Origin: Thermoanaerobaculaceae bacterium
Lineage (GTDB): Bacteria > Acidobacteriota > Thermoanaerobaculia > Thermoanaerobaculales > Thermoanaerobaculaceae
Direction: 5' to 3'
DNA length: 64,000 nt
Assembly (NCBI GenBank): GCA_013388425.1
Contig: JACADV010000023.1
Span: 1 to 64,000 of the forward strand
Positions 15,031-24,637 of this stretch are shown in pieces; within the stretch, counting starts at the first letter, position 1; every line of letters starts with the position of its first letter. A program made the position numbers and the translations under genes. A model generated the notes under the pieces. It worked only from the letters and a program-made list of their open reading frames with translations. It made no database searches and was not told the DNA's origin.

Positions 15031-17037
15031 ATGCAGGAGATCGCTGCGATTCGCAAGCACATCACGGCTGTGGACAAGCGGATTCTCGAGGCGCTTGCCC
15101 GCCGCCGCCGCCTCGTGGCACGGATCGTCGAGGCAAAGGATCGGACCGGCGCGCCGATTCGCGATACCCGGCGGGAGGAGCAACTCCTGGAGGAGCTCAT
15201 CGCCCAGGGGCGTCGCCTCGGGCTGGACGCGCACTTCATCTTGCGCGTCTTTGGCGAAATCCTCGAGGATTCCCTCCGCGCCCAAAAGCGCCACTTCCTG
15301 GCAGATCCCGACCCCGGCCCGCAGCGCGTCGCGTACCAAGGGATCCCAGGAGCCTACAGCGAGGCGGCGGCACGCCGCCACTTTGCCCCCTTCCTGGATC
15401 GTACCTCGTTCGTCGGGTTGGCCACCTTCCAGGAGGTGGTCGAGGCGGTAGAAGCGGGCGAAGCTGAGTACGGCATCCTGCCGCTGGAGAACACTACGGC
15501 TGGCAGCATCAACGAGGTGTACGACCTGCTGAGCTGCGCGCGGCTGACCATCGTCGGCGAGGTGATCTTCCAGGTAGACCACTGCCTCGTCAGCCTGCGC
15601 GAGGTCCCGCTCACCGAAATCGACTGTGTCCTGTCCCACCCGCAGGCCCTCTCGCAGTGCTTGAAGTTCCTCTCGCGTCTGCCGCACTGCGAGGTCCGGC
15701 CCTTCCCCGACACCGCCATGGCCGTGAAACGGATCAAGGAGGAAGCAAACCCCCGGCTCGCTGCCATTGCCAGTGAAGAGGCCGCGCGGCTGTACGGCGT
15801 CCACGTGCTGCGGCGCAACGTTCAGGACCAGCGGGAGAACTTCACCCGTTTCGTGATCGTGGGGAAGAAGAGCGTACCTGTGGATGCTCGCGTGCCGTGC
15901 ACCACATCCCTCGTGATGGCGGTACCTCACGAGGCCGGCGCCCTGCTCAAGGCCTTGAGCGTCTTGCACCAGCACGATATCAACCTGCTGAAACTGGAGA
16001 GCCGCCCCATCCCTGGCCTCCCCTTCCAGTACCGGTTCTACTTGGACATGGAGGGGAACACCCTCGAGACCAGAATTGCAACAGCTCTCGCCGAGTTGCG
16101 GCGCGTGACCACCTCCCTCACCGTGCTCGGCTGCTACCCCAGCCAGCACCACCCTCGCACCAGGCCGCCGGTGCCACCGCCACAGCCCGGAGCGGACGTG
16201 GCGGAGGCGACACCCTCGCCATCCCCTTCGACTGCCACCAGCAAACCGCCGTACCCCCTCGTCTGGCGGGGGAGCAAGCCCGAGGGCACGGTCGTGCTGG
16301 TGCGGGGCGTGCGCATTGGCGGTGAGGTGTGCATCGTGATGGCCGGTCCCTGCGCCGTCGAATCGCGAGAGCAGATCCGGCAGTGTGCCCAGCAGGTGCG
16401 GGAGTGCGGGGCGCACATGCTGCGCGGCGGGTGCTTCAAACCACGCACATCTCCGTACAGCTTTCAGGGGCTCGGCTTGGAGGGTCTGCAGCTGCTGGCG
16501 GAGGCTGGCGCAGAGTTCGATCTGCCCATCGTGACCGAGGTACTCTCCCCAGCCGACGTGGACACCGTCGCGCGCTATGCCGACCTGCTGCAGATTGGCG
16601 CACGCAACATGCAGAACTTCAGCCTGCTCGCTGCTGTCGGGCGGTGCCAGCGACCGGTCTTGCTCAAGCGCGGCATGATGTCGACCATCGACGAGTTCTT
16701 GGGCGCTGCCGAGTACATCCTGGCCCAGGGCAACCATCAGGTCGTCCTCTGCGAACGCGGGATCCGCACCTTCGAGACCATGACCCGCAACACCCTGGAC
16801 CTGGGCGCCATCCCTATCCTCAAGCGGCTGACCCACCTGCCGATTGTTGTGGACCCTTCCCACGCGGCGGGACGGCGAGATCTGGTCGCACCACTGGCGC
16901 TGGCAGCACGGGCCGTTGGTTGCCACGGCTTGCTGGTCGAGATCCACCCCAACCCGGAGACCGCACTGAGTGATGGGCCGCAGGCGCTTCCCTTTGCCGA
17001 GTTCGCTGCGCTGATGCGCGCGCTCCAGGGTGGCTAG
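15031..17037 (+). CDS. Chorismate mutase / prephenate dehydratase / ACT / DAHP synthase fusion
   Basis: A 668-residue cytoplasmic enzyme with three catalytic domains. (1) AroQ-type chorismate mutase, about 1-90 ([21 protein letters not shown]). (2) Prephenate dehydratase, about 95-275, with [17 protein letters not shown] and DQRENFTRF, followed by an ACT regulatory domain (about 285-365, with [10 protein letters not shown]). (3) After a Pro-rich linker (about 370-415), a class I-beta-type DAHP synthase (about 420-668) with [33 protein letters not shown] and [13 protein letters not shown]. It therefore joins the first step of the shikimate pathway to the two steps that turn chorismate into phenylpyruvate. 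P-proteins and DAHPS-CM fusions are known separately; having all three in one chain is uncommon. The start ATG 15031 follows GAGGAGGGG. An upstream attenuator-like leader suggests feedback by Phe at transcription, with the ACT domain giving it at the enzyme. Confidence 0.93.
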   Translation: MQEIAAIRKHITAVDKRILEALARRRRLVARIVEAKDRTGAPIRDTRREEQLLEELIAQGRRLGLDAHFILRVFGEILEDSLRAQKRHFLADPDPGPQRVAYQGIPGAYSEAAARRHFAPFLDRTSFVGLATFQEVVEAVEAGEAEYGILPLENTTAGSINEVYDLLSCARLTIVGEVIFQVDHCLVSLREVPLTEIDCVLSHPQALSQCLKFLSRLPHCEVRPFPDTAMAVKRIKEEANPRLAAIASEEAARLYGVHVLRRNVQDQRENFTRFVIVGKKSVPVDARVPCTTSLVMAVPHEAGALLKALSVLHQHDINLLKLESRPIPGLPFQYRFYLDMEGNTLETRIATALAELRRVTTSLTVLGCYPSQHHPRTRPPVPPPQPGADVAEATPSPSPSTATSKPPYPLVWRGSKPEGTVVLVRGVRIGGEVCIVMAGPCAVESREQIRQCAQQVRECGAHMLRGGCFKPRTSPYSFQGLGLEGLQLLAEAGAEFDLPIVTEVLSPADVDTVARYADLLQIGARNMQNFSLLAAVGRCQRPVLLKRGMMSTIDEFLGAAEYILAQGNHQVVLCERGIRTFETMTRNTLDLGAIPILKRLTHLPIVVDPSHAAGRRDLVAPLALAARAVGCHGLLVEIHPNPETALSDGPQALPFAEFAALMRALQGG

Positions 17038-17198
17038 GGGGAGCCGGCTCTTGCTGCCGGGTGGCCGCCTGGTGCTGCGCGTTGGGCCTGGCCAGGCACC
17101 GCGGCGTGGGCCACGACGCGGCGAACACCAAGGCGAATACCAGGCCCTGGCTTGCGCCGCCGCGCCGTGGAGCCGCCGGCCTCACCCACGCTCGAAAC

Positions 17199-18815
17199 CT
17201 AGGACTCGCGAAGGCGCTCTTGGGCCAGAAGGGGGTGGCCCACGTCGCGCCACGCCCCAGGCACCACCTCGGCCAGTTCCTCCAGGAGTTCCTCCACGGG
17301 GCGCGAGCGATCGACGACCACCCGCTCGTCCCCCGCCAGTTCGTCGGGGGGTTCGAACTCGGCCACCTGCTGGCGGTAGATCTCCCACCGGCCGTCGGAG
17401 ACGGCGCTTGCCTTACGCGCCCGTTGCTCCAGACGCTGGCGAATCACCTCTTCGCTGGTCCGGCACTCGAGAACCAGCAACGGCACCCCCAGGCGACGCG
17501 CCAGCTCCAGGGCACCGGCACGCTGGCTGCGCTTGATGAAACAGCCGTCCAGCACGACACTGTTGCCCACCGCCAAGTGCTCGGCGGCCCGCTCCACCAT
17601 TGCCGCGTAGGTCCGCTCCGTCATCTCTGGGGCGTACTCCCCCTGGTTGAACGGCACGTGCCGCCGCGCCTCGGGGGCCAGCCCCAACAGTTCCTTGCGG
17701 GTCACGTCGGAACGGATCACCGTCAACCGGTACCGCTCCCCCAGGCGCCGGGCCAGGGTGGACTTGCCGCTGCCGGTGAGGCCGCAGGTGAGGATGAGGA
17801 GGCGCGGGTTGAACACCCCGGCGTAGCGGGCGGCCAGCTCGTAGTAGCGCCGTGCCGTCGCCCGGATCGCCTCGCGCTTTGCCGGCTCGACCGTGGCGTC
17901 CTCCGCCAGGAACGAGTTGACCTTGGCGCGAACGTAGGCGCGGTAGCACTTGTAAAAGGCCAGCAGCTCCACGAGCTCGGTATCGCCCGAGGCGCTCACG
18001 TAGGCGTCCACGAACACCCGGGCAAAGGGCGCATAGCCGTTGAACTCCAGATCCATGGCCAGAAACGCCACCTCCTCGGCCACGTCCTGGATGCGGAAGC
18101 GCTCGTTGAACTCGATACAGTCGAAGATGCGCGGCGGATCGCTGGCACATATCGAATCCAGGTGGAGGTCCCCGTGCCCGTCCACGATGCGCCCCGCCGC
18201 CACCCGGCGCGCGAAGAGCTCCGGGTGACGGTCGAAAAAGAGACGCGTGGAGTTGCGGATCAGCTCGAAATCCCCGCCTGTCACGAGGTCGCCAACGTAG
18301 CGCTCGGTCTGCGCGAAGTTCTCCTCGCAGTTGTAGCGCACGCCCTCCATGTCCTTCAACTGCGCCGCCTCCCCGCTCACGCCCGAGCGCTGGTGGAAGG
18401 CGGCGAGTGTGGTCGCGAGGCGGACGAACAGTTCGCCATCGCCCTCCCCACGCGCCAGCACCGCCCGCAGCATGCGCTCCTCGGGGAGGCGCACCATCTT
18501 GACCGCCACCTCCACCGCTTGGCCCCTCCCGCTCAGCGATAGCTTGCCGTCCTGTTCGGTGAGCTCCACCACGCCCAGGTAGGTGTCGGGGCAGAGCCGG
18601 CGGTTCAGGATTACCTCCCGTTCGCAGCAGGCCCGCCGCTTTTCCAGGGTGGTGTAGTCCAGGAAGCCAAAGTCGACGGGCTTCTTTACCTTGTACGCGT
18701 GCCGATCGGTGAGGAAGATCCACGAGATGTGGGTCTGCACCACCTCCACGCGAGTCGTCGGTTCCGGGTACACACTGGGGTCAGAGAGGTACGCGACGAC
18801 TCGTGCGCCGTCCAT
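17199..18815 (-). CDS. Fused APH-like kinase and AAA/zeta-toxin-type P-loop protein
   Basis: A 538-residue protein. Residues 1-330 form an aminoglycoside-phosphotransferase-like fold, with HAYKVKKPVDFGF (ATP Lys region), the catalytic loop GHGDLHLDSIC and the metal loop FDCIEFNERFR. Residues 345-520 form a P-loop kinase-like domain (GLTGSGKSTLARRLGERY, then RSDVTRKELLG). This two-domain architecture is widespread in bacteria and usually labelled as a bifunctional aminoglycoside phosphotransferase/ATP-binding protein. Resistance has not been the proven role, and the substrate is unknown. The ATG at 18815 follows GGAGG. It is divergent from the VKOR operon; a TATAAT on the minus strand at 18836-18841 fits its promoter. 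Confidence 0.85.
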   Translation of the reverse strand: MDGARVVAYLSDPSVYPEPTTRVEVVQTHISWIFLTDRHAYKVKKPVDFGFLDYTTLEKRRACCEREVILNRRLCPDTYLGVVELTEQDGKLSLSGRGQAVEVAVKMVRLPEERMLRAVLARGEGDGELFVRLATTLAAFHQRSGVSGEAAQLKDMEGVRYNCEENFAQTERYVGDLVTGGDFELIRNSTRLFFDRHPELFARRVAAGRIVDGHGDLHLDSICASDPPRIFDCIEFNERFRIQDVAEEVAFLAMDLEFNGYAPFARVFVDAYVSASGDTELVELLAFYKCYRAYVRAKVNSFLAEDATVEPAKREAIRATARRYYELAARYAGVFNPRLLILTCGLTGSGKSTLARRLGERYRLTVIRSDVTRKELLGLAPEARRHVPFNQGEYAPEMTERTYAAMVERAAEHLAVGNSVVLDGCFIKRSQRAGALELARRLGVPLLVLECRTSEEVIRQRLEQRARKASAVSDGRWEIYRQQVAEFEPPDELAGDERVVVDRSRPVEELLEELAEVVPGAWRDVGHPLLAQERLRES

Positions 18816-18835
18816 CGGCCATCCTCCGGTCGGGC

Positions 18836-18841
18836 ATTATA
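18836..18841 (-). promoter_or_regulatory. -10 element for the APH-AAA gene
   Basis: A perfect TATAAT on the minus strand, 21 bp before the ATG at 18815, so the transcript would start near 18829 with GGAGG just downstream. No good -35 is seen at the normal distance. Confidence 0.35.
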
Positions 18842-18919
18842 GGATCCCCTCCAGGGTACGGTGCTATGCTCGCACAAGCAGGCAACCACACCTGCCTGCC
18901 TCGACGGGAGGTGGCACCG

Positions 18920-20143
18920 GTGGGAAGCTCACAGCGAACCCCGCTTCTGGTCGTGGCGGTGGCGGCCCTTGCCGGGGCGTTCTTTGCCGGCGTGTTGACC
19001 TTCGACTTTGTGGCCCATCTGGATCGCCAGGTCCACGCCATTACCTGCTCGGTCACACCGGGTTTGAGCGCTCCGGACTCCTCGGGGTCCTCGGGCTGCC
19101 ACGCCGCCCTCATGAGCCCCTACTCTTCGGTGGCGCGCCGCTGGACCTGGGGCGGTATCCCCATCTCGTTGCCCGCTCTTGCGGTTTTTGCGTTCCTGCT
19201 CTTCCGCTCCCTCGACCTGCTCCTCGCCGGCGCAGCGCGACCTGCCCAGGCCACGGCGTTCCTCCTGGCTGCCACGCTCCTGCCGCTGTTCGCCTCGATC
19301 GTCTACTTCCTCCTCTCGGTGCTGCGGCTCAAAACGCTGTGTACGCTCTGCACGGCCCTCTACGTGGCGTCCATCGCCTGCTTTGCCGCCGCGCTGGTGG
19401 CCCACCGGCGGGCCGCTGCCGGCGGATCCCTGCGTCCTGTAGCGTGGGGGTGGCACATCGTGCAGTTCTGCGAAGGCGTCCTCTTCGTGGCCATCCCGGT
19501 CCTGGTGTACCTGCTCGTAAAGCCCGCCTACCCCGAGCAGGTTGCCCATTGTGGCGGGCTCCTCCACCCGGAGGACCGGTACCAGATGCGGCTGCCGCTC
19601 GCCCGCCAGGGTGGCGGGGTCCCCACCATCGAAGTTCTGGACCCGCTCTGCCCCGCCTGCCGGGCCTTGAGCCTTCGACTTGGCGCCAGTGGCCTGGCCC
19701 AGCAGCTCGATCGCGAAGTGGTGCTGTTCCCCCTGGACGCAACCTGCAACTGGATGGTGAGCGAGTCCCTCCACCCTGGCTCCTGCACCGTGAGCGAGGC
19801 CATCCTTGCCGCAGGTCCCCAGGCGGAAACAGTGCTCACCTGGGCGCTGGACCACCAGCCGGAGCTGCGCACCCTCGGTGCCCGCTCGGAGAAGGAGTTG
19901 TCAGCCCGCATCGTGAAGGAGTTTCCTCAGCTTGCCGGCGCCCTTGGCTCGCCGGCGGTCAAGTCCCGGCTCAACCGCTCGCTGCGCTGGGTGGTGGCCA
20001 ACTCCCTGCCCGTTCTCACCCCGCAGGTGTTCGTGGGGGGGCGCAAGGTTTGCGACGAGGATACCGACCTGGGCCTCGAGTACGTCCTCACCCGGCTCTT
20101 GCACGAGCGTTCGCTGGCTCCCAGCGGCGTGGGGGGGAGGTGA
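18920..20143 (+). CDS. Vitamin K epoxide reductase-family protein fused to thioredoxin-like domain
   Basis: A 407-residue membrane protein. The N-terminal half has four to five hydrophobic helices (from about residues 8-30, 70-90, 105-130 and 135-160). It carries the VKOR loop cysteines (ITCSVTP and SSGC) and the membrane CxxC in RLKTLCTLCTALY, which passes electrons to quinone. After another helix (about 185-210), residues 225-395 form a DsbA/thioredoxin-like periplasmic domain with DPLCPACRAL (CPAC active site) and a cis-Pro region near VLTPQVFVGG. Such fusions re-oxidise disulphides in secreted proteins, doing the work of DsbB plus DsbA. The GTG start at 18920 follows GGGAGG; earlier in-frame starts lack one. 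The stop overlaps the next gene (TGATG), so translation is coupled. Confidence 0.88.
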   Translation: MGSSQRTPLLVVAVAALAGAFFAGVLTFDFVAHLDRQVHAITCSVTPGLSAPDSSGSSGCHAALMSPYSSVARRWTWGGIPISLPALAVFAFLLFRSLDLLLAGAARPAQATAFLLAATLLPLFASIVYFLLSVLRLKTLCTLCTALYVASIACFAAALVAHRRAAAGGSLRPVAWGWHIVQFCEGVLFVAIPVLVYLLVKPAYPEQVAHCGGLLHPEDRYQMRLPLARQGGGVPTIEVLDPLCPACRALSLRLGASGLAQQLDREVVLFPLDATCNWMVSESLHPGSCTVSEAILAAGPQAETVLTWALDHQPELRTLGARSEKELSARIVKEFPQLAGALGSPAVKSRLNRSLRWVVANSLPVLTPQVFVGGRKVCDEDTDLGLEYVLTRLLHERSLAPSGVGGR

Positions 20144-20847
20144 TGCGGATGCGATCGGGCCTTCGTCATGTGGCACTGTTCCTGGGCACGCTCCTGGCCG
20201 TTACTGCGCTGGTGGCGGCTTGGGTGAGGGGAGCGGCTGTCCGCCTCGACCGCCTCGTGGCCGAGCAGAGCGGGGAACGCGCCGTGGCCGTGGCCAGCGC
20301 TGCCGACGAGGGGTACTGCACCGGCGAGCTCAAGCGGATCCTACGGCGGGTGCTGACCTCCTGCGGCCTCGTCCAGGGTGGCAGCCAGCGCGGCTGCCAG
20401 CCGCTCCAGGCGCGATCCGTGGCCGCCATGTCCGGAGCCGACTTCAACGCCCTCTTTGTGCCGCTGGCCGACCGTGCTGCCATCATCCAGTTCGACCAAG
20501 ACTCGGCCGACCTGGACGCCCAGGCCATCGAGCTGTTGGATCGGACCTTCGCCGACCAGCGCGGTGCCTCGTACTTCCTCGTGGTTTCGCGCGCGTCCCC
20601 CGAGGGTTCCGTGGCGTACAATCGCGAACTCTCGCGCCGGCGAGCCGAGTCCGTACTCCAGCACCTGGAGGAGCGCTTCCACGATCCCGACCTGGAGCGG
20701 GAGGTGGGCCTGCTCTGGCTGGGGGAAGAGTTTGCCCAGCTCGACCGCGAGTTCTGCCAATGGCAGCGCTCCCGCCCCACCGGCCCCTGTGGCGGCGCGG
20801 AACTCAACCGCTCCGCGTTCGTGGCATGGATCGATTGCCGGCTCTGA
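20143..20847 (+). CDS. Membrane-anchored OmpA-like domain protein
   Basis: A 234-residue protein. One N-terminal membrane segment (about 8-28) is followed by a periplasmic part with six cysteines, and then an OmpA/MotB-like domain (about 100-185) with IIQFDQDSADLDAQAIELL and VAYNRELSRRRAESVLQHL. That domain usually binds peptidoglycan diaminopimelate. The Asp and Arg expected for ligand binding are only partly recognisable. The Cys-rich character (EGYCTGELKRI, LTSCGL, RGCQPL, EFCQWQ, GPCGG, WIDCRL) suggests disulphides formed by the neighbouring VKOR system. Its end overlaps the thioredoxin-like lipoprotein gene by 22 bp, so the three form one operon. Confidence 0.75.
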   Translation: MRMRSGLRHVALFLGTLLAVTALVAAWVRGAAVRLDRLVAEQSGERAVAVASAADEGYCTGELKRILRRVLTSCGLVQGGSQRGCQPLQARSVAAMSGADFNALFVPLADRAAIIQFDQDSADLDAQAIELLDRTFADQRGASYFLVVSRASPEGSVAYNRELSRRRAESVLQHLEERFHDPDLEREVGLLWLGEEFAQLDREFCQWQRSRPTGPCGGAELNRSAFVAWIDCRL

Positions 20848-21434
20848 CCGTTGCCAGCTTGCTGCTGCTGGTCCTCCTAAGCTGTGGCGGCGAGCCGGCT
20901 CCCCCGCCGAGTCGTTTCGAGGCAGTCCCCGCCACCACCCGTCTCGACCCGGCACACTGGTGCGATGTATGGCGGGGGACCGACGGCCCCCGCCTCGTAC
21001 TCCCCGCGGTGGTACCCGCTCCCGGTGCGGCCCAACTGCCCAGCCTCGCCCTCGACCGCTGGGTGTGGCTCAACGTGTGGGCCACCTGGTGCGCCCCCTG
21101 CCGCCGCGAGATGCCCCTCTTGGAACAGTGGGTGACCCGCCTCGTGGAAGAGGGCGTACGCGTGGACCTCGTCTACCTCTCGGTGGACGTGGATAGCGAA
21201 GCCCTGGCGCGGTTCGTGGCCGCAACACCCGCACTCGCCCGCCGCGCCGGCTACCGGTTGCGTCGCCCGGACGACCTGGCAGGGTGGCTCGGCTCCCTCG
21301 GTTGCGCAGCGGATACGGCCATCCCCGTGCAGGTCATCGCCGCCCCGGGCGGAACCGTGCGCTGCGTGCGCACGGGCTCGCTGCGGGAAGGGGACTTCCC
21401 CCTGGTCCGCGCCACCTTCGGCCTGTCCCAGTAG
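20826..21434 (+). CDS. TlpA/ResA-type thioredoxin lipoprotein
   Basis: A 202-residue protein with a lipoprotein signal (LTVASLLLLVLLSCGG; lipid-modified Cys near residue 20) and a TlpA-like thioredoxin domain (about 75-195). WVWLNVWATWCAPCRREMPLL holds the WCAPC redox centre. TlpA/ResA proteins reduce or shuffle disulphides in the periplasm, often in cytochrome c or cell-envelope maturation. Its ATG lies inside the OmpA-like gene. With the VKOR-fusion upstream, the operon encodes an oxidising arm and a probable reducing arm. An extra Cys pair (GCAAD, RCVRT) lies in the C-terminal part. It is convergent with the Ser/Thr kinase gene, with a 4-bp gap. Confidence 0.85.
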   Translation: MDRLPALTVASLLLLVLLSCGGEPAPPPSRFEAVPATTRLDPAHWCDVWRGTDGPRLVLPAVVPAPGAAQLPSLALDRWVWLNVWATWCAPCRREMPLLEQWVTRLVEEGVRVDLVYLSVDVDSEALARFVAATPALARRAGYRLRRPDDLAGWLGSLGCAADTAIPVQVIAAPGGTVRCVRTGSLREGDFPLVRATFGLSQ

Positions 21435-21438
21435 GGTG

Positions 21439-24030
21439 CTAGCGGAGCCCGTCCACCGCGTACAGGTCCGAGAGGGTGCGCTGGTAGTGGTAAACGTAGT
21501 GACGGCCGTCAGCGGTGAGGAGCACGTCGGAGACGTTGGTCACACCCGCCACATCGGTGGGCCCCAATTCGAGCCAGTGTTCCGCCGTGCGGGTGCGCCC
21601 ATCGAAGCGCCAGATCCGCACCGGTAGCTCGGCGCGGGGACCGCGCAGGAACAGGTAGCGGCCGTCCCCGCTCCAGCGGATCGGCTGGCTCCCCGCCGGC
21701 AAACCAGAAAGCGGCCTGGCCGAGCCGTCGGCCACGGCAACCAGGCACAGCGCCGCTTCCACCCCCTTGGGGCAGCCCGCCACCAGGGCCGTGCCATCGG
21801 GGGTGATGGCGTTCCAGCGAAACAGGCTCACCCGCTCCGCACCGATGGGCTGCGGCATACCGTCGGGGATTGCCTGCACGTACATGCGCGGGCCGGAGGA
21901 CGGCTCGCTGGCGAGCACCAGCACCCTCGCGCCGTCGGGAAACCAGCACCCCCAGTGGTAGCGGGCAATGGGTCCCCGCGGCAGCACCACCGGTCGACCG
22001 GCGCCGGTGGGCAGGAGCACCAGCGCCTGCTCCTCCCCCACCCGGAGCGTCAACGCCCAGCGCCGGTCCGGGGACAGGCCCAGCGCCAGCCCCTCCCCCA
22101 GTCGCACGGGCGCGGAGCCATCCGCGCTTCGCAGGAACACCGAGTACCCCGGGCCACCGCCCTCTGCCGATTCCCCGAAGAGCATTGCCGAACCATCGGC
22201 GGCGAGGTAGGCCACGTAGGTGCCGTCGAGCCAGGTGAAGTCCCGCTCCCGCTCGCTACCCGGGAGCACCCCGCGCGCCTCCCGACGCGACACCGAGCGG
22301 GTGAGGAGGAGCGTGCCGGTGGGCGAGATGTCGTGCAAACCCAATCGTCCCGGCGCCTGCGTCACAATTCGCTCCCGACCGGCCAGGGTCATGGCGTAGA
22401 GCGCCCGATCGGCTCCCGTGGAGGTGGCGGTGAACCACACCTCGCGACCGTCCGCCGACCAGGCGAGCCCGCCGATGTCCTTCCACTCGCGGGACACCAC
22501 CTTGCGGCCCCGGCCGATTTCCACCACCACGACGAGCCCCCGGGTGTCCCCCCCCACGGGGTGGTGCACCACGGCCACGCGCTGTCGATCCGGCGCAATG
22601 CGGGGGTTCTGCATCCACCCGTCGGCGGTGAACAGGTCGCGACCGATGGGGTACTCCAGTCGGGCCCGGCCGTCCACCTCGTGGACGATGGCCAGTTCCC
22701 CCCCCGCAGGGTCCCAGTCCGCGTCGAACACCTCCTCGGCAACCGGGCGGGGCGCCAGCGTCCCGAGGGGTACGAGCGCCACCGTGCCCATGGGTCCGCC
22801 ACGGCCCGGCAGGAGAACCGCCAGCTCGCTGGCCGCCGCCGCCAGCACCCGTGCCGCGAGGCCACCCACCACCTGCGAGTCGCGGCTATCCAGCCGGGTG
22901 GCGTACACCTCCGCCGCCCGTCCCTCCCAGGAGGCGCTGTAGTACACGGTCGCACCGTCGGGGGCGAACCGGGCCGCCGTGACCACACCCCGGCGGAAGG
23001 TGAGCTGCCGGTACGTGGCCACCCCGCCGCCCTGGCCGGCACCGCCGGCGAGATAGCCGAGGAACGCCGTGCCGGCCAGCGTCACGGCCGCGGCCCCCGC
23101 CAGCAGCAAGGAGGAAGGGACGCGGCGGGAGGTGAGGCGGAAACCGCTGGGGCCGCTGGGCGCCGCCAGGCCCTCCAGGGCAAAGCCCACGTCGCGCGCC
23201 GACTGGAACCGTTCCGCCGGCTGCTTCTCGAGGCAGCGCCGCACGATCCGCTCCAGGCCGGGGGGGAGGTTGGGGCACAGTGCCGTGAGCTCCGGCGGGT
23301 CCTCCCGCAGGATCGCCGTGATGGTGTCGGCGGCGGTGTCTCCGGCAAAGGCGCGGCGGCCGGTGAGCATCTCGTAGAGCACGGCTCCAAAGGCAAAGAT
23401 GTCGGCCCGCTGGTCCACCGGCTGCCCCCGCAACTGCTCCGGCGCCATGTACCCCACGGTCCCCATCACCGTCCCCGGCGTCGTACCGGCGGGGGCAGTG
23501 GCGAGCTCGCTGCTCCCATCCTGTCCCTGGGCCTCCCGGGAGAGCTTGGCCAGCCCGAAATCCAGGAGCTTGACCTGCCCGTCGCTGGTCACGAAGATGT
23601 TTTCCGGTTTCAGGTCGCGGTGGATCAGCCCGCGGTCGTGCGCCGCCGCCAGACCGCGGGCCACCTGGATCCCCACCTCCAACGCCTTGCGGGGCGGGAG
23701 GGCACCCCCGCGGAGTCGAGCCCGCAGGGTCTCCCCCTCCAGGAGCTCGGTGACCAGGTAGGGGACGCCCTCGTGGGAGCCCACGTCGAACACCGCCAGC
23801 ACGTTCGGGTGGCTCAGCGCACCGATGGCCCGCGCCTCCTGTTCAAAGCGGCGCAGGAACTCCGCATCGCCCACCAGGGACGAGGGGAGGACCTTCACCG
23901 CCACCTGGCGCTGCAGGCGGGTATCGAGGGCTCGGTAGACTTCGCCCATCCCGCCCGCGCCGAGGGGCTCCAGCACCGTGTAGGGCCCGAGGGTCGCTCC
24001 TGCTTCCACCACCGTTGTGCCAGGAATCAT
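21439..24030 (-). CDS. Transmembrane Ser/Thr protein kinase with beta-propeller-like C-terminus
   Basis: An 863-residue protein. The Hanks-type kinase domain (about 15-285) is complete: [10 protein letters not shown] at 24-32, Lys46 in [14 protein letters not shown] at 137-144, DFG at 157-159 and [10 protein letters not shown] in the activation loop. A membrane helix follows at about 310-335 ([23 protein letters not shown]). The outer 500 residues are WD40/PD40-like repeats of the TolB type (for example [38 protein letters not shown]), probably a seven-bladed propeller that senses ligand or contacts envelope proteins. This architecture is very frequent in Acidobacteriota. The start is the ATG at 24030 ([11 protein letters not shown]); an upstream frame to 24138 has no ribosome site. 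Confidence 0.92.
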   Translation of the reverse strand: MIPGTTVVEAGATLGPYTVLEPLGAGGMGEVYRALDTRLQRQVAVKVLPSSLVGDAEFLRRFEQEARAIGALSHPNVLAVFDVGSHEGVPYLVTELLEGETLRARLRGGALPPRKALEVGIQVARGLAAAHDRGLIHRDLKPENIFVTSDGQVKLLDFGLAKLSREAQGQDGSSELATAPAGTTPGTVMGTVGYMAPEQLRGQPVDQRADIFAFGAVLYEMLTGRRAFAGDTAADTITAILREDPPELTALCPNLPPGLERIVRRCLEKQPAERFQSARDVGFALEGLAAPSGPSGFRLTSRRVPSSLLLAGAAAVTLAGTAFLGYLAGGAGQGGGVATYRQLTFRRGVVTAARFAPDGATVYYSASWEGRAAEVYATRLDSRDSQVVGGLAARVLAAAASELAVLLPGRGGPMGTVALVPLGTLAPRPVAEEVFDADWDPAGGELAIVHEVDGRARLEYPIGRDLFTADGWMQNPRIAPDRQRVAVVHHPVGGDTRGLVVVVEIGRGRKVVSREWKDIGGLAWSADGREVWFTATSTGADRALYAMTLAGRERIVTQAPGRLGLHDISPTGTLLLTRSVSRREARGVLPGSERERDFTWLDGTYVAYLAADGSAMLFGESAEGGGPGYSVFLRSADGSAPVRLGEGLALGLSPDRRWALTLRVGEEQALVLLPTGAGRPVVLPRGPIARYHWGCWFPDGARVLVLASEPSSGPRMYVQAIPDGMPQPIGAERVSLFRWNAITPDGTALVAGCPKGVEAALCLVAVADGSARPLSGLPAGSQPIRWSGDGRYLFLRGPRAELPVRIWRFDGRTRTAEHWLELGPTDVAGVTNVSDVLLTADGRHYVYHYQRTLSDLYAVDGLR

Positions 24031-24158
24031 TCTAGCCCAGAAGAGCACGCCAGGAAGCCGTGGGCCGTAGGCGGGCTCCCCGCCGAGCTTGGGCGCCCTG
24101 GCCTCGCCCTCGCGCTCCCCATCGGCTACGATTCGCACGGCGTGGCGGGGGTTGACCC

Positions 24159-24512
24159 ATGCAGCAGGTCCTGTTCGTACTCGGTGGGTTGGTCGTTGGC
24201 GTGGCCGCTTCGTTCACCGGTCTCGGTGGCGGGTTCCTCATGGTGCCGCTCCTGCTGTTCTTGGGTTTCCAGGCCCAGAAAGCCGTGGGCACCTCGTTCC
24301 TCGCCATCCTGGTGATCTCCATATCTGCGCTCATCGCCCACAACAAGCTAGCCAACGTGGACTGGCGCGTCGGCGCCCTCTTGGGCCTGGGCGGCATCTT
24401 GGGCGCTCAGCTCGGGGCACGCCTGGTGGAACAGGTGAGCACCGACAGTTTCCGCAAGCTGTTTGCAGCGGTCCTGGTGGGGCTGGCCGCCTACCTCTTC
24501 CTGAAGCGCTAG
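24159..24512 (+). CDS. TSUP (TauE/SafE) family transporter, half-size
   Basis: A 117-residue, almost wholly hydrophobic protein with four predicted membrane helices. The [18 protein letters not shown] and [10 protein letters not shown] signatures and the second-helix [18 protein letters not shown] are typical of one TSUP repeat. Full-length TSUP sulfite/sulfonate/anion carriers have two such repeats (about 250 residues), so this one probably works as a dimer. The ATG at 24159 follows GGGGGTT. It is divergent from the Ser/Thr kinase gene. The substrate cannot be inferred. Confidence 0.8.
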   Translation: MQQVLFVLGGLVVGVAASFTGLGGGFLMVPLLLFLGFQAQKAVGTSFLAILVISISALIAHNKLANVDWRVGALLGLGGILGAQLGARLVEQVSTDSFRKLFAAVLVGLAAYLFLKR

Positions 24513-24637
24513 CCACGCCCGCCAGGGGCGGTGCCCACCTTCTCCGCATCGGGTAGACTCTCGAGGATGCCAGCGACGTGGCTGCACCGTGCCTCTCTCT
24601 TGCGGAGCACTCGCCGCCCCACACCGGAGCGGGGCCA

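Noticed and set aside
16820-17185. Small minus-strand ORF with a signal-peptide-like stretch after the aromatic fusion gene
   Set aside because: Most of it is antisense to the DAHP synthase domain. There is no ribosome site, and the hydrophobic run is short. The gap 17038-17198 otherwise shows nothing but GC-rich palindromic bits.
17199-18815. Aminoglycoside resistance gene
   Set aside because: The APH-like half is fused to a P-loop domain in a widespread housekeeping-like architecture. Nothing ties it to antibiotic resistance.
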